A stretch of 64,000 bases of DNA from Enterococcus ureilyticus (GCF_001730315.1 NZ_MIKC01000008.1:1-64000), one strand, 5' to 3'. Numbered from the stretch's first letter, positions 37,217 to 46,363 are shown. Program-made: numbers and translations. Notes: a model not told the origin generated them from the sequence alone.

Positions 37217-37237
37217 AAATCGTAATGATTACTTTTT
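37217..37237 (-). promoter_or_regulatory. Zur box upstream of rpsN
   Basis: The plus strand reads AAATCGTAATGATTACTTTT, matching the left 15 bases and dyad of the B. subtilis Zur consensus (AAATCGTAAT-N-ATTACGATTT) with loss of the last half-site bases. It lies about 20 bp upstream of the rpsN start codon. Zinc-dependent repression is inferred. Confidence 0.75.
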
Positions 37238-37287
37238 AAGAGGGTTAAGAGTAACATCAAACAAAAGAAAATGCAAGTTTTTTATTA

Positions 37288-37315
37288 TAAAAAAAGCCCA
37301 CGATTTAGGCTCTTC
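37288..37315 (-). terminator. Terminator of the AraC-family gene
   Basis: On the minus strand AGAGCC and GGGCT bracket an 8-nt loop, followed by seven T residues. A short but T-rich terminator 30 bp beyond the AraC stop. Confidence 0.6.
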
Positions 37316-37348
37316 TTTTCATTCAATTTATAGTTAACTTGTTTTCTT

Positions 37349-38218
37349 TTATTCTATAATCATCTTTTGATATTTCAACGGTGAAACGCCTACTTGCTCT
37401 TTAAACACATGATGGAACGTCTTCACACTAGCAAATCCTGACTTTTCAGCTACTTCGATCATCGGTACTTTTTCATTTGCCAAAATAAACTTCGCTTGAT
37501 TGATGCGGTATTCCGTCAAAAAACGCATGAAAGTCATTCCAGTATTCGCCTTAAAAAATCGGGTGAAATAATAAGAGCTAAAGCCGCTATATTTTGCTAC
37601 CTCTTCCAATGTCAGCGATTCTTCATAATGATTCTCAACATAGCTAAAGATCCGATCTAACAGTTCCAAGTTCTCTTTGTATTTGATTGTGGAAGCTTTT
37701 GCACCTTTTTTAACTTCTAGTTGTGTTTGAGGTAGTCTTCTATAAAAAGTTGTGATCAATTGAAATAGTAAACTAAAGAGCGCATACTTTTTCCCCTGAT
37801 TATTTTTTTCGTATTCTTCAAATAACTGTTGCAATAGCTGTTTGATATCTGACACTAAGGACTTCGACCATTTTGAACTGTGTTTTTCTCCTGTTTCAAA
37901 TAATTCAATCAACGAGCCGTCCCCTACTGATTTTAACTGCTTCTCATTAAATAAGCTTAAATCAAACTGATAAACGATTCGTTCACTGTTTGGTGACGCT
38001 AAAAAATAATGAGGTTCGCCACTGGCAAAAAAATAGATTTCTCCTTCAGATAAGTGGACAATTTCATCGCCTACACCGATATTGACAGTTCCATGGATTG
38101 AGTATATCAATTCAATTTCTTTATGCCAATGCGGGTAAACGATTGTCATGCCGTCATTGATAAACGCTCTAAAAAGAAGCTTTTCTTCGAATTCGGGTCT
38201 TTCTAAATATACGCTCAT
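37349..38218 (-). CDS. AraC-family transcriptional regulator
   Basis: 289 residues. N-terminal cupin sensing domain (VYPHWHKEIELIYSIHGTV, then GEIYFFASGEPHYF) and a C-terminal two-HTH AraC domain (LTLEEVAKYSGFSSYYFTRF and MIEVAEKSGFASVKTFHHVF). This is the form that commonly governs sugar-catabolic genes. It is on the same strand and next to the rpsN unit; the sugar oxidoreductase operon at 33423-36347 is the nearest plausible target. Confidence 0.9.
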   Translation of the reverse strand: MSVYLERPEFEEKLLFRAFINDGMTIVYPHWHKEIELIYSIHGTVNIGVGDEIVHLSEGEIYFFASGEPHYFLASPNSERIVYQFDLSLFNEKQLKSVGDGSLIELFETGEKHSSKWSKSLVSDIKQLLQQLFEEYEKNNQGKKYALFSLLFQLITTFYRRLPQTQLEVKKGAKASTIKYKENLELLDRIFSYVENHYEESLTLEEVAKYSGFSSYYFTRFFKANTGMTFMRFLTEYRINQAKFILANEKVPMIEVAEKSGFASVKTFHHVFKEQVGVSPLKYQKMIIE

Positions 38219-38298
38219 TTTCTGCCTCCAACTCTGTCTCTTCCTCTTTACTTTATCAAAGTTTTGATTATTTACAACCGCTTTTATGCAAAAAAATG

Positions 38299-38371
38299 AC
38301 CGAGATATAACTCTAGGAGTTACAACTCAGTCACCTGTCAGCTGGCCGAACGTTTGTGTCTCAGCCTCATT
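38299..38371. repeat. Dispersed intergenic repeat, copy F (short form)
   Basis: A short copy: GACCGAGATATAACTCTAGG and GAGTTACAACTCAGTC form an imperfect hairpin equal to the left module of copies B and G, followed by GTGTCTCAGCCTC, a variant of the CTGTCCCAACCTC right end. The middle is deleted. Confidence 0.6.
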
Positions 38372-38380
38372 AAAAGTTTC

Positions 38381-38536
38381 CTATTTCATTTGTGCTAGTT
38401 TAGACTTTATCTCTTCAACTGAATAAGTTTTAAGCAGCCTTTTCACTTCTCCTTCTACGTTGAAGACCCCAGCTTTGGTAAATCCTAAATTTTTAAGTGC
38501 AACCGTTAAATAATCAATAAACTCATCGTCTTTCAA
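38381..38536 (-). CDS. Small hypothetical protein, 51 aa (TTG start)
   Basis: A frame of 51 codons beginning at TTG 38536: MKDDEFIDYLTVALKNLGF, later VEGEVKRLLKTYSVEEIKSK. It is acidic to neutral and probably helical. An in-frame stop lies just upstream so no longer start exists; only a weak GAAG precedes the TTG. It follows the ABC permease gene by 22 bp on the same strand. The codon pattern looks protein-like but support is moderate. Confidence 0.4.
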   Translation of the reverse strand: MKDDEFIDYLTVALKNLGFTKAGVFNVEGEVKRLLKTYSVEEIKSKLAQMK

Positions 38537-38558
38537 ACCAGTTCACTTCTTTCTATTT

Positions 38559-39683
38559 TTATATTTTCCATCGATGAACATTTTTCTTAAAACAAACATA
38601 GCCCAGCGTTAGCAAAATGACTGTCCCTAAGCTCAAAACAATGACACCATTCAAACTATTGATTTGTTCATTATGCATCGTTCTAGGCAGACACCAATTT
38701 GCATAATATTCTTGGTTTTCAATTGAAAATAATTCAAAGGGATGAAAATCGTAACCGACAAATAGTTTACTCACATTCAAGTAGGTAAATGGATTCACAT
38801 GTGCGTACTTCCTTGCAAGCGCATTGTTTAAAGTACTTATTGTGTGCCCTTCAAACAAAATCAATAAGGTCACAATGATACTAAAACTCGTTTTTTTCAC
38901 TAAAATACTGACCAAAAAGTGAAGCGCCAAAACAAATGCCAAGACAAAAGCAAATACAAACAACAACTGTCCAATATATTGACTAATCGGGATGAATTTC
39001 ATCGACGTTTTTGTAAAAACAATCACTGGGTAAAAAAATGAGCTTTTACCCGAAAATAGACTCGCTATTATAAACCCAAAAAGTGATAGCCCTCCAATCA
39101 TGAGCATCGACTGAACCCAAGCTAGGCTATATTTCATAAAAAATAAACGACTTCTCTTAATCGGTTGAGAAAAATAAAAATATAAACTCCGTTCTTCGAT
39201 TTCTTTCGTTAGACTATCCCCAAACAAGAATAACAACAAAATGATCCCAAAGCCACTTACTAAGTAAGTCAATAAAATCGCCGTAAAAACAGTATTCTTT
39301 GTTCCATAACGCATCGATTGTGGAGGGATTTTCTGTTTTGCTAGCTCATTATTTAACATCGTCCGATAAAATGGATATGTTGGCAATGTCAACTCTCCAA
39401 CTAATGATTTTCCCTGATCAGCGGCTGTGCGAAACCCTTCTTCCTGTGCTTCTATGTCTTGGTTTGTCTGTTTTAAGAAATGATCGATTTCATCACTATA
39501 CTGACTTTGACCCATAACTGCTTTTTTACTACTTTCTAAAGAATTGATCAAACTATTTTCTTTTTGTCCCAGATAGCCATTCAATAGAAAGAGCATCACC
39601 GCCATAAGAAGACCAAGCACTAGAAATAAATACGTCTTACGTGTATGACCTATTTTCTTTAGCTCAAATAATAGTAGATTCAT
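38559..39683 (-). CDS. ABC-2 type transporter permease
   Basis: 374 residues from ATG 39683, with GGAGG upstream. An N-terminal membrane segment (YLFLVLGLLMAVMLFLL), a large external loop (about residues 35-120) and five more segments from ~125 on; the sequence EERSLYFYFSQPIKRSRLFF before the third segment is typical of ABC-2 permeases. It overlaps the preceding permease gene by 4 nt. With the second permease and the ATPase it forms a complete exporter. Peptide, lantibiotic-immunity or lipid export are all possible; no biosynthetic gene is adjacent. Confidence 0.82.
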   Translation of the reverse strand: MNLLLFELKKIGHTRKTYLFLVLGLLMAVMLFLLNGYLGQKENSLINSLESSKKAVMGQSQYSDEIDHFLKQTNQDIEAQEEGFRTAADQGKSLVGELTLPTYPFYRTMLNNELAKQKIPPQSMRYGTKNTVFTAILLTYLVSGFGIILLLFLFGDSLTKEIEERSLYFYFSQPIKRSRLFFMKYSLAWVQSMLMIGGLSLFGFIIASLFSGKSSFFYPVIVFTKTSMKFIPISQYIGQLLFVFAFVLAFVLALHFLVSILVKKTSFSIIVTLLILFEGHTISTLNNALARKYAHVNPFTYLNVSKLFVGYDFHPFELFSIENQEYYANWCLPRTMHNEQINSLNGVIVLSLGTVILLTLGYVCFKKNVHRWKI

Positions 39684-40828
39684 CGCTTCTTCTCCCTCCA
39701 ATTCAGTCGCCAAACTAGAGCTAAAATTAGATTCCAGCTGATTAAAATAGCCAGTTGCGTAAGAAAAGAGCTTGAAACGTTACCACTGCCTCCAGCTATT
39801 TTAGGTGACAGATCCATATAGAAAAAAGGAAGATACGCATTGATTGCCTGAATCTTGGGCAGCAGTTTTTCTATAAGTATTGGAACAAACATAATGACTA
39901 GAAATATGCCTAATACCTCTAGAGCATTTTTTAGCCATTTAGACAACAATAATAAAAAGCTAAGTGTAAATGAAATAAAGAGTAATTGTAAACTGATGGT
40001 TTTAAGTAAAAAGAGCCATAATGGAATCAGTTTGACTGTTGTTCCCTGATAAATGGAGACAGGATAAATCAATGAGCCTGTTCCATGGAAAATACTTGCT
40101 ACGACGAAGCCTAACACTAATAAAGTGATCAGACCACCAATAAAAATAGTGAGCGCAACAATATATTTACGTTTAAAAAATCGTTTTTGACTCACTGGTT
40201 GAACGGCCATAAATAAATAGTTTTTCCGTTCATATTCACTAGTCAGAAAATCAAAAAACAATAAACCAATCATGATGACGATCAGAAAATTCATCCAATG
40301 ATTTAGTAAATAGTAAACAAAATAAAAACCTTGTTGTCCTATTTCTAACTCTACTACAGGGATTTTCCGCTCAAGGAGCCATTGATTACGAGCAAGTTGC
40401 TCTGCAATGTTTGTTTCACTACGCCAGGGCTCCCCGCCTAAATCTAGGTATTTTTGCTGTAATTTGAGGCGGTTCGTTTGGATCGTCGTTTTTTTAGTCC
40501 ACTTTTTTTCTAACTGAGCGGTATGTTCATCTTCTAATAGATAAACAATATCGATCAAGATTTTTTGTAGTGCTCGTTCTTTGCTAGAAGGTAGCTCCCC
40601 ATGTTCATCTAGGAGCAATAATAATTTATAGTTCTCTGACGGACCAGAATATCCTTGAGGAGGGTCGATCTCATCATTGATTGCTTTGAGATGCTCAAAA
40701 ACAGCCTGATCTGCTTCTTGATTCTTATCATAAAGATTTGCTAAAGAAACAAAAACTGAGAGCAGTGCTAAACTCACCAATAAGATATTTTTAGGATTCT
40801 TACTCCATTTTTTCCATTCAAATATCAT
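39680..40828 (-). CDS. ABC-2 type transporter permease
   Basis: 382 residues from ATG 40828, which overlaps the stop of the ATPase gene (translational coupling). Topology is the same as the second permease: one N-terminal segment (ILLVSLALLSVFVSLANL), an external loop of about 150 residues, then five segments, with ERKNYLFMAVQPVSQKRFFK before the third. The two permeases are diverged duplicates and likely pair in one complex. Confidence 0.82.
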   Translation of the reverse strand: MIFEWKKWSKNPKNILLVSLALLSVFVSLANLYDKNQEADQAVFEHLKAINDEIDPPQGYSGPSENYKLLLLLDEHGELPSSKERALQKILIDIVYLLEDEHTAQLEKKWTKKTTIQTNRLKLQQKYLDLGGEPWRSETNIAEQLARNQWLLERKIPVVELEIGQQGFYFVYYLLNHWMNFLIVIMIGLLFFDFLTSEYERKNYLFMAVQPVSQKRFFKRKYIVALTIFIGGLITLLVLGFVVASIFHGTGSLIYPVSIYQGTTVKLIPLWLFLLKTISLQLLFISFTLSFLLLLSKWLKNALEVLGIFLVIMFVPILIEKLLPKIQAINAYLPFFYMDLSPKIAGGSGNVSSSFLTQLAILISWNLILALVWRLNWREKKR

Positions 40829-41720
40829 ATTGAGCCTCGCTATTTTTTTCGTATAAATTGAAGTAAATTGTTTCAAGTTGACCGTGGGTTACCTGGCAAT
40901 CAAATAATTCTATTTCCTGCTCTTTACAAAAGGATCGAAAAACAGAAAATTGCTGTTTGGAGAATGTTCCTACAAACTTATAGTCAGAAAGTTTGGTGCA
41001 AGTAACATCGATTCTTGATAAAAAGGACAGTGCTTTTTCAACTTCCTTTAAAACAATCGTATATTCTATCGCATCAATCATTACCTCTTCTTTTTCGATC
41101 AATTTCCCTTCGTACAAGAAGACTACGTTGTCTGTTACTTTTTCAATTTCGTCAAGGTTATGCGAAGAAATAATCATCGATACCCCCTTACTCGCTAATG
41201 AACGAATAATCGTTCGTACTTTTATGATACTATCTGGGTCTAGTCCATTTAACGGCTCGTCCATCAACAATAATGCGGGTTGATTGATCAAAGCGATTGC
41301 TAATAGTAGATGCTGCTTCATTCCTAATGAATAATGCTTTACTTTCTTTTTCATGTATGTGCCAATGTCCAAATCTAAAATCAACTGTTGTAGTTCTTCT
41401 TTTGATTTTCCCTGCTCTTTTCGAACAAATTCTAAATGATCCCATCCAGTCAAATGACCATATAAAATCGATGAATCTTGTAAATAAGACATTTTATAAA
41501 ATAACTGATAGTCCGTATGTGGTTGGTCGAATACTCGAATCGTTCCTTCATCTATTTGATCGATATTTGCAATACTATTTAATAACGTTGTTTTTCCAGT
41601 ACCATTCGGTGCTACTAAGGCCAAAACTTTGGGCTCATCCAACGAAAAATCAAGTTCATCTAAAACTTGCTGTTCACAAAAGTATTTCGTTACTCCTTTA
41701 ATTTCTAAAATTTTCCCCAT
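40818..41720 (-). CDS. ABC transporter ATP-binding protein
   Basis: 300 residues. Walker A APNGTGKTTLLNSI, signature YSLGMKQHLLLAIALI (SLGM in place of LSGG), Walker B LLLMDEPLNGLD and H-loop IISSHNLDEIEKV. The C-terminal ~80 residues form the extra domain common in CcmA/BcrA-type exporters. It is first in the three-gene exporter operon. A plain export system; cargo unknown. Confidence 0.9.
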   Translation of the reverse strand: MGKILEIKGVTKYFCEQQVLDELDFSLDEPKVLALVAPNGTGKTTLLNSIANIDQIDEGTIRVFDQPHTDYQLFYKMSYLQDSSILYGHLTGWDHLEFVRKEQGKSKEELQQLILDLDIGTYMKKKVKHYSLGMKQHLLLAIALINQPALLLMDEPLNGLDPDSIIKVRTIIRSLASKGVSMIISSHNLDEIEKVTDNVVFLYEGKLIEKEEVMIDAIEYTIVLKEVEKALSFLSRIDVTCTKLSDYKFVGTFSKQQFSVFRSFCKEQEIELFDCQVTHGQLETIYFNLYEKNSEAQYDI

Positions 41721-41867
41721 TTTTCATTTTTCTCCTAATTTTTCTTAATTGCTTTCTCTCTGCAATCGTACACTTACTATTCTATCATTAAGCAGTAGAT
41801 AGAGCCTTGCATTTTCGATGAACAATATGTGAATAAAATAAGAAGGTCAGATTTGTTCAATTTAAAT

Positions 41868-41907
41868 AAGCACCCAAAATATCCGCCATAACTGCGACTA
41901 TTTGGAT
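41868..41907 (-). terminator. Terminator of the molybdoenzyme island
   Basis: On the minus strand GCATCCAAATA pairs with TATTTTGGGTGC (one bulge) over a 17-nt loop, followed by TTATTT. It lies past modC, the last gene of the island. Confidence 0.65.
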
Positions 41908-41944
41908 GCGTGACAAATTAGACTTTAAATAACAGATCACTCGC

Positions 41945-42946
41945 TTATTTTAATACCATGATTGCTTCTGGTGAAAGGCTGAATCGTTTAATTCTGGCCG
42001 CTTCGATCTGCTTGCTGCCTTTCCACCAAAGATTGGTTTCTTGGCAGTTGAACCAAGCATTTTGCTCAAATGGTGTTTGCTGGCTGCTGATATACTCTAC
42101 ATCTAACTGATTAATTGCCGTATCATCTAACACTAAATCATGTGATCGGATTCCAATATAACGACAATCTTTCGGGACCTCAGTTGCAACTGACAACGGT
42201 ATTTTCCAGCCATCAACCTGAACGGAATGGGCATCTAGTGGCTTAACGGAAAAAATATTTTTGCACCCAGTCAAGCGTGCAGCTTCAACAGTTTGCGGTT
42301 GCTTAAATAAATCACTTGTGTTGCCTTTTATTAAGTCTGATTCAGTTAAGATCGCTAAAGTCGGACACAATCGATACAGTTCATCCAAGCTATGACTCAC
42401 AATCAGCACATTGCCTTTGAAATCAGCTAAATGATCGTGTAATTCCAGTTGCAGTTCTTCTTTTAAAGCTGTATCTAGAGCCGAAAATGGTTCATCCAAC
42501 AGTAACAATTCCGGCTCAAAAGCTAACATCCGCGCACAAGCCACGCGCTGTTTTTGTCCACCAGATAGTTGCCTAGGATAGCTGTTTCTTACATTTTCTA
42601 AATGAAACATGTGCAATAACTTTAAGATCAATCCTTGATCACTTGTCACACAACTTAAATTTTTATACACCGTTAAATGAGGAAACAAGGCATATTGCTG
42701 AAACAACAAGCCGACTTTACGCTTTTGCGGTGGCAAATTGATTCCTTTTTCCTGATCAAACAACACACGCTCCCCCAATTGAATCCGTCCTGAATCTGGA
42801 GTTTCGATTCCAGCAATACATTTAAGCAGCATACTCTTCCCACAACCTGATGCACCTAAAATGCCTAATGTTGTAGCTTCTATTTCAAAGGCGACTTGTA
42901 ACGGATGATCCCGCAACTTTTTTTGAATGTCGACGAAAAGTTTCAT
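41945..42946 (-). CDS. modC: Molybdate ABC transporter ATP-binding protein
   Basis: 333 residues. Walker A GILGASGCGKSMLLKC, signature LSGGQKQRVACARML, Walker B LLLLDEPFSALD, H-loop VLIVSHSLDELYRL. The C-terminal ~100 residues make up a TOBE/MOP-type regulatory domain (IGIRSHDLVLDD). It powers molybdate uptake by ModB and ModA. ATGA overlap with modB shows coupling. It is the distal gene of the 14-kb molybdoenzyme island and feeds Mo to the cofactor enzymes upstream. Confidence 0.93.
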   Translation of the reverse strand: MKLFVDIQKKLRDHPLQVAFEIEATTLGILGASGCGKSMLLKCIAGIETPDSGRIQLGERVLFDQEKGINLPPQKRKVGLLFQQYALFPHLTVYKNLSCVTSDQGLILKLLHMFHLENVRNSYPRQLSGGQKQRVACARMLAFEPELLLLDEPFSALDTALKEELQLELHDHLADFKGNVLIVSHSLDELYRLCPTLAILTESDLIKGNTSDLFKQPQTVEAARLTGCKNIFSVKPLDAHSVQVDGWKIPLSVATEVPKDCRYIGIRSHDLVLDDTAINQLDVEYISSQQTPFEQNAWFNCQETNLWWKGSKQIEAARIKRFSLSPEAIMVLK

Positions 42947-43614
42947 AGTTGTCTCCTCCGGGCATTTCTACTGAAAAGCTCTGTCAAAAATAACATGAGC
43001 AAACAGATAACCACAATAACTGTCACGTAATTTTGAGCTAAGGACCAATCACCAGCCGCCACTGCCGAATAAATCGCTAATGGCAGCGTTCGGGTTTTGC
43101 CAGCGATATTTCCTGCTAACATGGTCGTTGCACCAAATTCTCCTAATCCTCTAGCAAAAGCCAATACCCCACCAGCCAAAAGTCCATTGAGCGCTAGAGG
43201 CAGCGCAATTTTAAAGAAGATTTTTTTCTCTGAGAATCCTAACGTTTGAGCTGCAGCGAACAAATCTGGTTCAATTTGCTCAAAAGCAGCGATTGCTGAA
43301 CGATACATCAATGGAAACGACACCGCGACTGCTGCAATCACCGTAGCAGTCCAAGAAAAGACCACTTTGACAGCAAAAAAATCTAATAAGAATTTGCCAA
43401 TCGGCTGTTGCACCCCAAAAATATCCAGTAAGAAGAAACCAAAAACCGTTGGTGGCAACACCAGCGGCAAGGTAAATAGACTGTTGAACAGAATTTTAAG
43501 CCCATGATTTTTTAATCGAAAAACAAAATAAGCAATCAGCGTCCCACTAAAGAAAGTCAAGACTATCGACAGCATCGCTGTCTGAAACGAAATAATGATC
43601 GGACTCAACTCCAT
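42943..43614 (-). CDS. modB: Molybdate ABC transporter permease
   Basis: 223 residues from ATG 43614, which has AGGTGA 5 nt upstream; an in-frame GTG at 43623 lacks a signal. Five membrane segments and the EAA loop (DLFAAAQTLGFSEKKIFFK) of molybdate/tungstate permeases, plus RGLGEFGATTMLAGNIAGKT, a hallmark of ModB. It overlaps modC by 4 nt and follows modA directly. Confidence 0.94.
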   Translation of the reverse strand: MELSPIIISFQTAMLSIVLTFFSGTLIAYFVFRLKNHGLKILFNSLFTLPLVLPPTVFGFFLLDIFGVQQPIGKFLLDFFAVKVVFSWTATVIAAVAVSFPLMYRSAIAAFEQIEPDLFAAAQTLGFSEKKIFFKIALPLALNGLLAGGVLAFARGLGEFGATTMLAGNIAGKTRTLPLAIYSAVAAGDWSLAQNYVTVIVVICLLMLFLTELFSRNARRRQL

Positions 43615-43623
43615 TACACTCAC

Positions 43624-44442
43624 CTACTTATTCATAATAAATCCAGTATCTTCAAAATATTTTGCAACTTCTTTGCTTTCTAAGAATGTCAAAAATTCCT
43701 CAGCTGCAGCTTTTTCTTGCGACTTTTCAACTAGAGCAACTGGATAGATAATGGGTTCATTCAACGTATCTTCTGGTAAAACTGCCACAACTTTTACTTT
43801 ATCGCTCGAAGCGGCATCTGTCGCATAAACTAAACCAGCTTGCGCACTTCCTTCCGCCACCCAATTTAGTACTTCGGTTACATTGGTGCCAAAACTAGCA
43901 TGATTCTTGACATAATCCCAATAGCCTAAGGCTTTTAGCCCTTTTTCAGCATATTGACCTGCTGGGACACTGGCTGGATCACCAACTGCAATCATTTCCG
44001 CTTTTTTCAAGTCACTAAAGTCCCGCCAATCAACCTCAGAGGCACTTGGAACGATCATCACTAATTGATTTTGCAGTAAGGGTACCACGCTCTTTTTATC
44101 GATCAACTTTTGCGAAACCAGAGCATCCATTTGTTTTGTAGCAGCCGAAAAGAAAATATCCGCTTCCAAACCTTTTTCAATTTGTGCTTGTAATTTTCCT
44201 GAACTGTCATAATTGCCTTCGACCGTTGTCTCAGGATGTTCTTTTTCAAAAGCTGGAATGATTTGTTTTTCCATCACTGACTCTAAACTTGCTGCCGCTG
44301 CAATCAATAAATGTTGTTCCTCCCTTTGACTGCTTGAACTGGATGAAGTTGCTGTCTTTTTATCATTAGCTGTACAAGCGGTTAGAAATAGAAAGGCTAC
44401 TAGCAACAGCCGAATGACTTTTACCTTGTGATGTTGTTTCAT
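43624..44442 (-). CDS. modA: Molybdate-binding lipoprotein
   Basis: 272 residues from ATG 44442 (AAGGAA upstream). Lipoprotein signal with lipobox LFLTAC, a serine-rich linker, then the periplasmic-binding fold: LLIAAAASLESVMEK, FEKEHPETTVEGNYDSSGKL, GLEADIFFSAATKQMD and VGDPASVPAGQYAEK, all typical for ModA. Being lipid-anchored is normal for Gram-positive bacteria. Delivers molybdate (or tungstate) to ModBC. Confidence 0.94.
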   Translation of the reverse strand: MKQHHKVKVIRLLLVAFLFLTACTANDKKTATSSSSSSQREEQHLLIAAAASLESVMEKQIIPAFEKEHPETTVEGNYDSSGKLQAQIEKGLEADIFFSAATKQMDALVSQKLIDKKSVVPLLQNQLVMIVPSASEVDWRDFSDLKKAEMIAVGDPASVPAGQYAEKGLKALGYWDYVKNHASFGTNVTEVLNWVAEGSAQAGLVYATDAASSDKVKVVAVLPEDTLNEPIIYPVALVEKSQEKAAAEEFLTFLESKEVAKYFEDTGFIMNK

Positions 44443-44467
44443 TCTTATTCCTTCTTCCACTTTATTT

Positions 44468-45442
44468 TTATAAATAGCCGCCATACCCTAAAGCATTGAT
44501 TTCACTTTTTGTTATGTTGTCTTGCGCAATAATTCTTGGTAACAATAAATCGAATACTGTCCGCTCAGAAAACATGACTCCACCTGGCAGTCCTACAATC
44601 GTTTTTCCGTTCAAATAAGCTAACAATAACATCGAACCTGGTAAAACAGGCGTCCCATGAGAAATAATTTTTGCACCAGTTTGCTTGATGGCTAAAGGCG
44701 TACGGTCATCTGGATCAACACTCATTCCACCTGTACAAAAAACAAGATCTGCACCTGCCAGCAGCATTTCTTCGATGGCTGCTGTAATCATGTTTGGATC
44801 ATCATTGACGATTTTATGAAAGTCAATGGTACATGGCGGATACTGCGCTAGTTTTCCTTTCACAACTGGGGTAAAGGAATCGGCAATCAATCCGTTGAAA
44901 ACTTCACTCCCTGTCGTAACAATTCCTGCCACTACAGACTTAAAGGGAATCAGCGATAAAAGGGCTGCTCCGCCAAGTAACTCTTCTGCTTGAAGTAAGG
45001 TTTCTGGTTCGATTTCCAAAGGAATGATCCGTGTACCAGCCAACTTTTGCCCAGCTTTGATCCTTTGGTTACTTTTCAATGTTGCAACGGCAATTTTTCC
45101 AATTGAATTCAGCTTAAATAATAAGTCTTGGTTGACTTTTAACAATCCATCTACTTCCGCTACAACCTCGATCTTTCCTTCTGAAATAGACGTCGGCCGC
45201 ATAAAGTCTCCAGCGATTAAATGATATAAAAAGTCGGCAGCCTCATTTTCATGGATCAAATCGGACTCTTCTGATTTTAAAAATAAGTGCTCTTTACCTA
45301 GTGAAAGTAACACAGGGATATCTTCTGCTTTCACTTGATGTCCTCTTGAAAAGAGGGCTCCTTTAAAGCTTCCTTTGACGATTTTGGTAATATCCTGACA
45401 TAAAATCAGTCCTTGTGCATCCACTGTTTTTACCACTTTCAT
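44468..45442 (-). CDS. MoeA/MoaB-domain molybdopterin-binding protein (second MoeA-like)
   Basis: 324 residues with the molybdopterin-binding fold in the C-terminal half (GADLVFCTGGMSVDPDDRTP, GTPVLPGSMLLLAYL, VGLPGGVMFSERTVFDLLLP). The N-terminal half differs from standard MoeA. Such proteins are frequent in Firmicute formate dehydrogenase and xanthine dehydrogenase clusters, and a role in Mo insertion or in cofactor selection is likely but not shown. It lies between mogA and modA in the island. A full-length MoeA is encoded separately at 48043-49245. Confidence 0.85.
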   Translation of the reverse strand: MKVVKTVDAQGLILCQDITKIVKGSFKGALFSRGHQVKAEDIPVLLSLGKEHLFLKSEESDLIHENEAADFLYHLIAGDFMRPTSISEGKIEVVAEVDGLLKVNQDLLFKLNSIGKIAVATLKSNQRIKAGQKLAGTRIIPLEIEPETLLQAEELLGGAALLSLIPFKSVVAGIVTTGSEVFNGLIADSFTPVVKGKLAQYPPCTIDFHKIVNDDPNMITAAIEEMLLAGADLVFCTGGMSVDPDDRTPLAIKQTGAKIISHGTPVLPGSMLLLAYLNGKTIVGLPGGVMFSERTVFDLLLPRIIAQDNITKSEINALGYGGYL

Positions 45443-45457
45443 TCTGCTTTCCTCCGC

Positions 45458-45937
45458 TCAATGCGCTGTTTTTCGATCGGTCAAAATATCTAAGGCATGA
45501 AGTAAAATCGGTCGTAAATAGGTTAAGTTTTCTGTCACGCCTTTAGGACTTCCCGGTAAATTGATGATCAGAGTCTTTCCACGTTGAACTGCAACACCTC
45601 GGCTTAACATGGCGAATGGCGTTTTTTGAATACTTAACATGCGCATTCCTTCACTAATACCCGGAATCTCTTTTTCTGCAATCCGTAATGTCGCTTCCGG
45701 TGTGATATCACGAACACCTAAACCTGTGCCGCCTGTTGTTAGTATCAAGTCACAGGTTGAACACCATTCGATTAGAAGTGGGCTTAATTGATCTGCTTCA
45801 TCTGGTAGTATCACTTGTTTGATTACGTCAAATTGCTCTTGTATCAGGTGCCTTATGATAGGGCCTGATTCATCTGTACGAAGTCCCTGAAAACCTGTAT
45901 CGCTTAAGGTAATGATGCCAGCTTTATACAACTTCAA
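45458..45937 (-). CDS. mogA: Molybdopterin adenylyltransferase (MogA/MoaB family)
   Basis: 159 residues. Signature LILTTGGTGLGVRDITPEAT and the C-terminal INLPGSPKGVTENL are those of the MogA/MoaB family, which adenylates molybdopterin before Mo insertion. N-terminus AGIITLSDTGFQGLRTDESG carries the conserved SD motif. It overlaps the MOSC gene by 14 nt. In organisms of this group the same fold is often named MoaB; the enzymatic assignment is by family. Confidence 0.92.
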   Translation of the reverse strand: MKLYKAGIITLSDTGFQGLRTDESGPIIRHLIQEQFDVIKQVILPDEADQLSPLLIEWCSTCDLILTTGGTGLGVRDITPEATLRIAEKEIPGISEGMRMLSIQKTPFAMLSRGVAVQRGKTLIINLPGSPKGVTENLTYLRPILLHALDILTDRKTAH

Positions 45938-46358
45938 GTTTGTCTCCTTTTTTGATGTGTCCTGCTGTTACTACAACCGCAAAAATTCCTTCTCTTGGCA
46001 TAATACAGTCACCAACTCGAGCATAAATCTGACAATGTTTATGACATTCTTTCCCAATTTGAGTCACGACTAATTCTGCTTGACCAATACGAAGTTGGCT
46101 CCCTACAGGCAGTACCCGTAAATCGATTCCCGAAACAATAATATTTTCACCAAATGCACCATTGCCAACTCGAGCTCCTCGTTCATTAAATTCTGTGATT
46201 TTCTCAAACGACAAAAGACTAACTTGGCGATGCCAATTGCCACCATGGGCATCATTTTCTAAACCAAACCCTTTCACTAAATCAACTTCTGGAATTTCCT
46301 TTTTTTGTGTTCCTCGTCGTTCACTGATATTGATCCCAATAATTTCACCTATTGTCAT
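45924..46358 (-). CDS. MOSC domain protein
   Basis: 144 residues comprising one MOSC domain: ISERRGTQKKEIPEVDL, ENDAHGGNWHRQVSLLSF, GAFGENIIVSGIDLRVLPVG, and the conserved Cys in IGKECHKHCQIY. MOSC domains occur in Mo-cofactor sulfurases and mARC proteins and are thought to bind the cofactor or carry sulfur. Placement between moaA and mogA links it to this pathway. It could support sulfuration of the formate dehydrogenase cofactor in the absence of a local fdhD, which is speculation. Confidence 0.9.
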   Translation of the reverse strand: MTIGEIIGINISERRGTQKKEIPEVDLVKGFGLENDAHGGNWHRQVSLLSFEKITEFNERGARVGNGAFGENIIVSGIDLRVLPVGSQLRIGQAELVVTQIGKECHKHCQIYARVGDCIMPREGIFAVVVTAGHIKKGDKLEVV

Positions 46359-46363
46359 AATAT

